Positions 63,364 to 64,000 of a stretch of 64,000 bases of DNA are shown in pieces. The stretch comes from Pedobacter cryoconitis (GTDB taxonomy: Bacteria; Bacteroidota; Bacteroidia; Sphingobacteriales; Sphingobacteriaceae), in assembly GCF_001590605.1 (NCBI RefSeq), contig NZ_CP014504.1:2170001-2234000 (forward strand), given 5' to 3'. A program made the position numbers and the translations under genes. The notes below the pieces were generated by a model. That model did not search any database and was not told the DNA's origin. It saw only the letters and a program-made list of their open reading frames with translations. Position 1 is the first letter of the stretch, and each line of letters starts with the position of its first letter.

Positions 63364-64000
63364 TTAAGCATTAAAAACCATTTTATAATAAAGACCACCC
63401 TTTTCCTCCAGTTGCTTACCTTTTTTCAAAAAACCTGTTTTTTCAAACCAGGTTACCAAAGCCAGAGGGGAATGCACGTAAAAGCCCCCCGCTTGTGCAG
63501 CAGTAATTGCTTTGATCAGGGCTTTCCCTACTCCCATTCCCCGGTACTGCTCTAAGATAGCCAGTCCTTCGATTTTGTTTCCCGTTTTAGTTTTGTGATA
63601 ACTGCAGGTTCCTGCTGGCAGATCATTTACAGTAGCCAAAAAATGAGAAGATTGTACATCTGCAGAAACAGTAAACAACTGATCTCCATCCATTTCCCTT
63701 AAAACTGATTTTAATATCGCACCAGAAGTTTTCAATCCCGCTGCGGTTTCTACTAACTGAACCTCCAATTCAAGAGGCTCTGCACCAAGTTCAACCTTAA
63801 CCGCTTTGAGCTGCGCTACCAGAACCATTGCGCGCTCCAAAAAGCCCATCTTCCGAAGCTGTTCTTCAGATTCGTTTAAAGCCTTCAACAAGTTATTTTC
63901 ATTCCCGGTAATCTCTGACAGCACTTTAACCATAACATCCCACACCGGTTTCATTTGCTCAATCAGTTCCCAAGCCTTACCGGTTAAAATAATCAGTCTT
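63364..64000 (-). CDS. MarR-family regulator fused to GNAT acetyltransferase, C-terminal part
   Basis: The frame is open through the right edge of the window, so the start is missing. The part nearest the edge reads RLIILTGKAWELIEQMKPVW, typical of the end of a MarR wing and its dimerisation helix. An internal ATG at 63954 is therefore not the true start. After a linker (LGAEPLELEVQLVE) comes a compact GNAT domain: ADVQSSHFLATVNDL, then GLAILEQYRGMGVGKALIKA with the acetyl-CoA loop, then PLALVTWFEKTGFLKKGKQL. Such MarR-GNAT fusions are known. Substrate and ligand unknown. Confidence 0.85.
   Translation of the reverse strand, partial: RLIILTGKAWELIEQMKPVWDVMVKVLSEITGNENNLLKALNESEEQLRKMGFLERAMVLVAQLKAVKVELGAEPLELEVQLVETAAGLKTSGAILKSVLREMDGDQLFTVSADVQSSHFLATVNDLPAGTCSYHKTKTGNKIEGLAILEQYRGMGVGKALIKAITAAQAGGFYVHSPLALVTWFEKTGFLKKGKQLEEKGGLYYKMVFNA

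Overview
The window looks like chromosome of a Bacteroidota bacterium, most likely a Sphingobacteriaceae member close to Pedobacter. The evidence is a SusC/SusD pair with glycoside hydrolases, several TonB-dependent receptors, an ECF sigma/FecR/receptor/DUF4249 operon, low GC with AT-rich spacers, few Shine-Dalgarno sequences, and promoters of the Bacteroidota form TAnnTTTG. The genus is inferred from protein style, not from a marker gene. No rRNA, tRNA, CRISPR array, prophage or insertion sequence was seen.

Layout. 1-1.4 kb: the end of an esterase gene, a decayed reverse-strand fragment and a frameshifted metallo-beta-lactamase-fold gene. 1.5-8.7 kb: a TonB-dependent receptor preceded by a 27-codon ORF ending Cys-Cys-Cys, a DUF4256 gene, metE with a divergent Lrp/AsnC regulator, and a hotdog thioesterase. 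8.7-9.4 kb: a reverse-strand cobalamin riboswitch with no obvious large target gene. 9.4-14.2 kb: two Crp/Fnr-type regulators, one before an MDR dehydrogenase and one before purA, with an Rpn-family nuclease between them. 14.2-21.8 kb: a serine hydrolase, two unknown genes and a pair of secreted amidohydrolase-fold proteins. 21.9-32.7 kb: a polysaccharide utilization locus read on the minus strand (ROK regulator, SusC, SusD, GH29 alpha-fucosidase, GH3 glucosidase). 32.7-34.3 kb: small unknown genes. 34.3-40.6 kb: a GH13 amylase lipoprotein under a 32-bp palindrome, an unknown lipoprotein and another TonB-dependent receptor. 40.7-47 kb: a HAD phosphatase, an Lrp/EamA pair, an amidase, DUF1572, a siderophore-interacting protein and an AraC regulator. 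47-53.4 kb: an M16 peptidase pair, a hybrid histidine kinase, a Dps-like protein and an outer membrane protein. 53.4-59.2 kb: the sigma/FecR/receptor/DUF4249 operon and a region-2-only sigma factor. 59.2-64 kb: a GH16 lipoprotein, an SRPBCC membrane protein with a trailing 46-aa gene, an epimerase/membrane-protein operon, a GbsR regulator and a MarR-GNAT fusion that runs off the window.

The most coherent signals are regulatory. Three short palindromes next to the two Crp/Fnr genes all have their centre exactly 36.5 bp upstream of the last G of a TTTG -7 element, as expected for class II activation, and this puts purA and the dehydrogenase under the adjacent regulators. The GbsR gene and the operon downstream of it share a TTTCA-N8-TGAAA operator. 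The ROK gene and the amylase gene each carry a long perfect inverted repeat upstream. Several small genes too short for ordinary gene calling (38, 46 and 54 codons, and the 27-codon Cys leader) sit in positions that suggest function.
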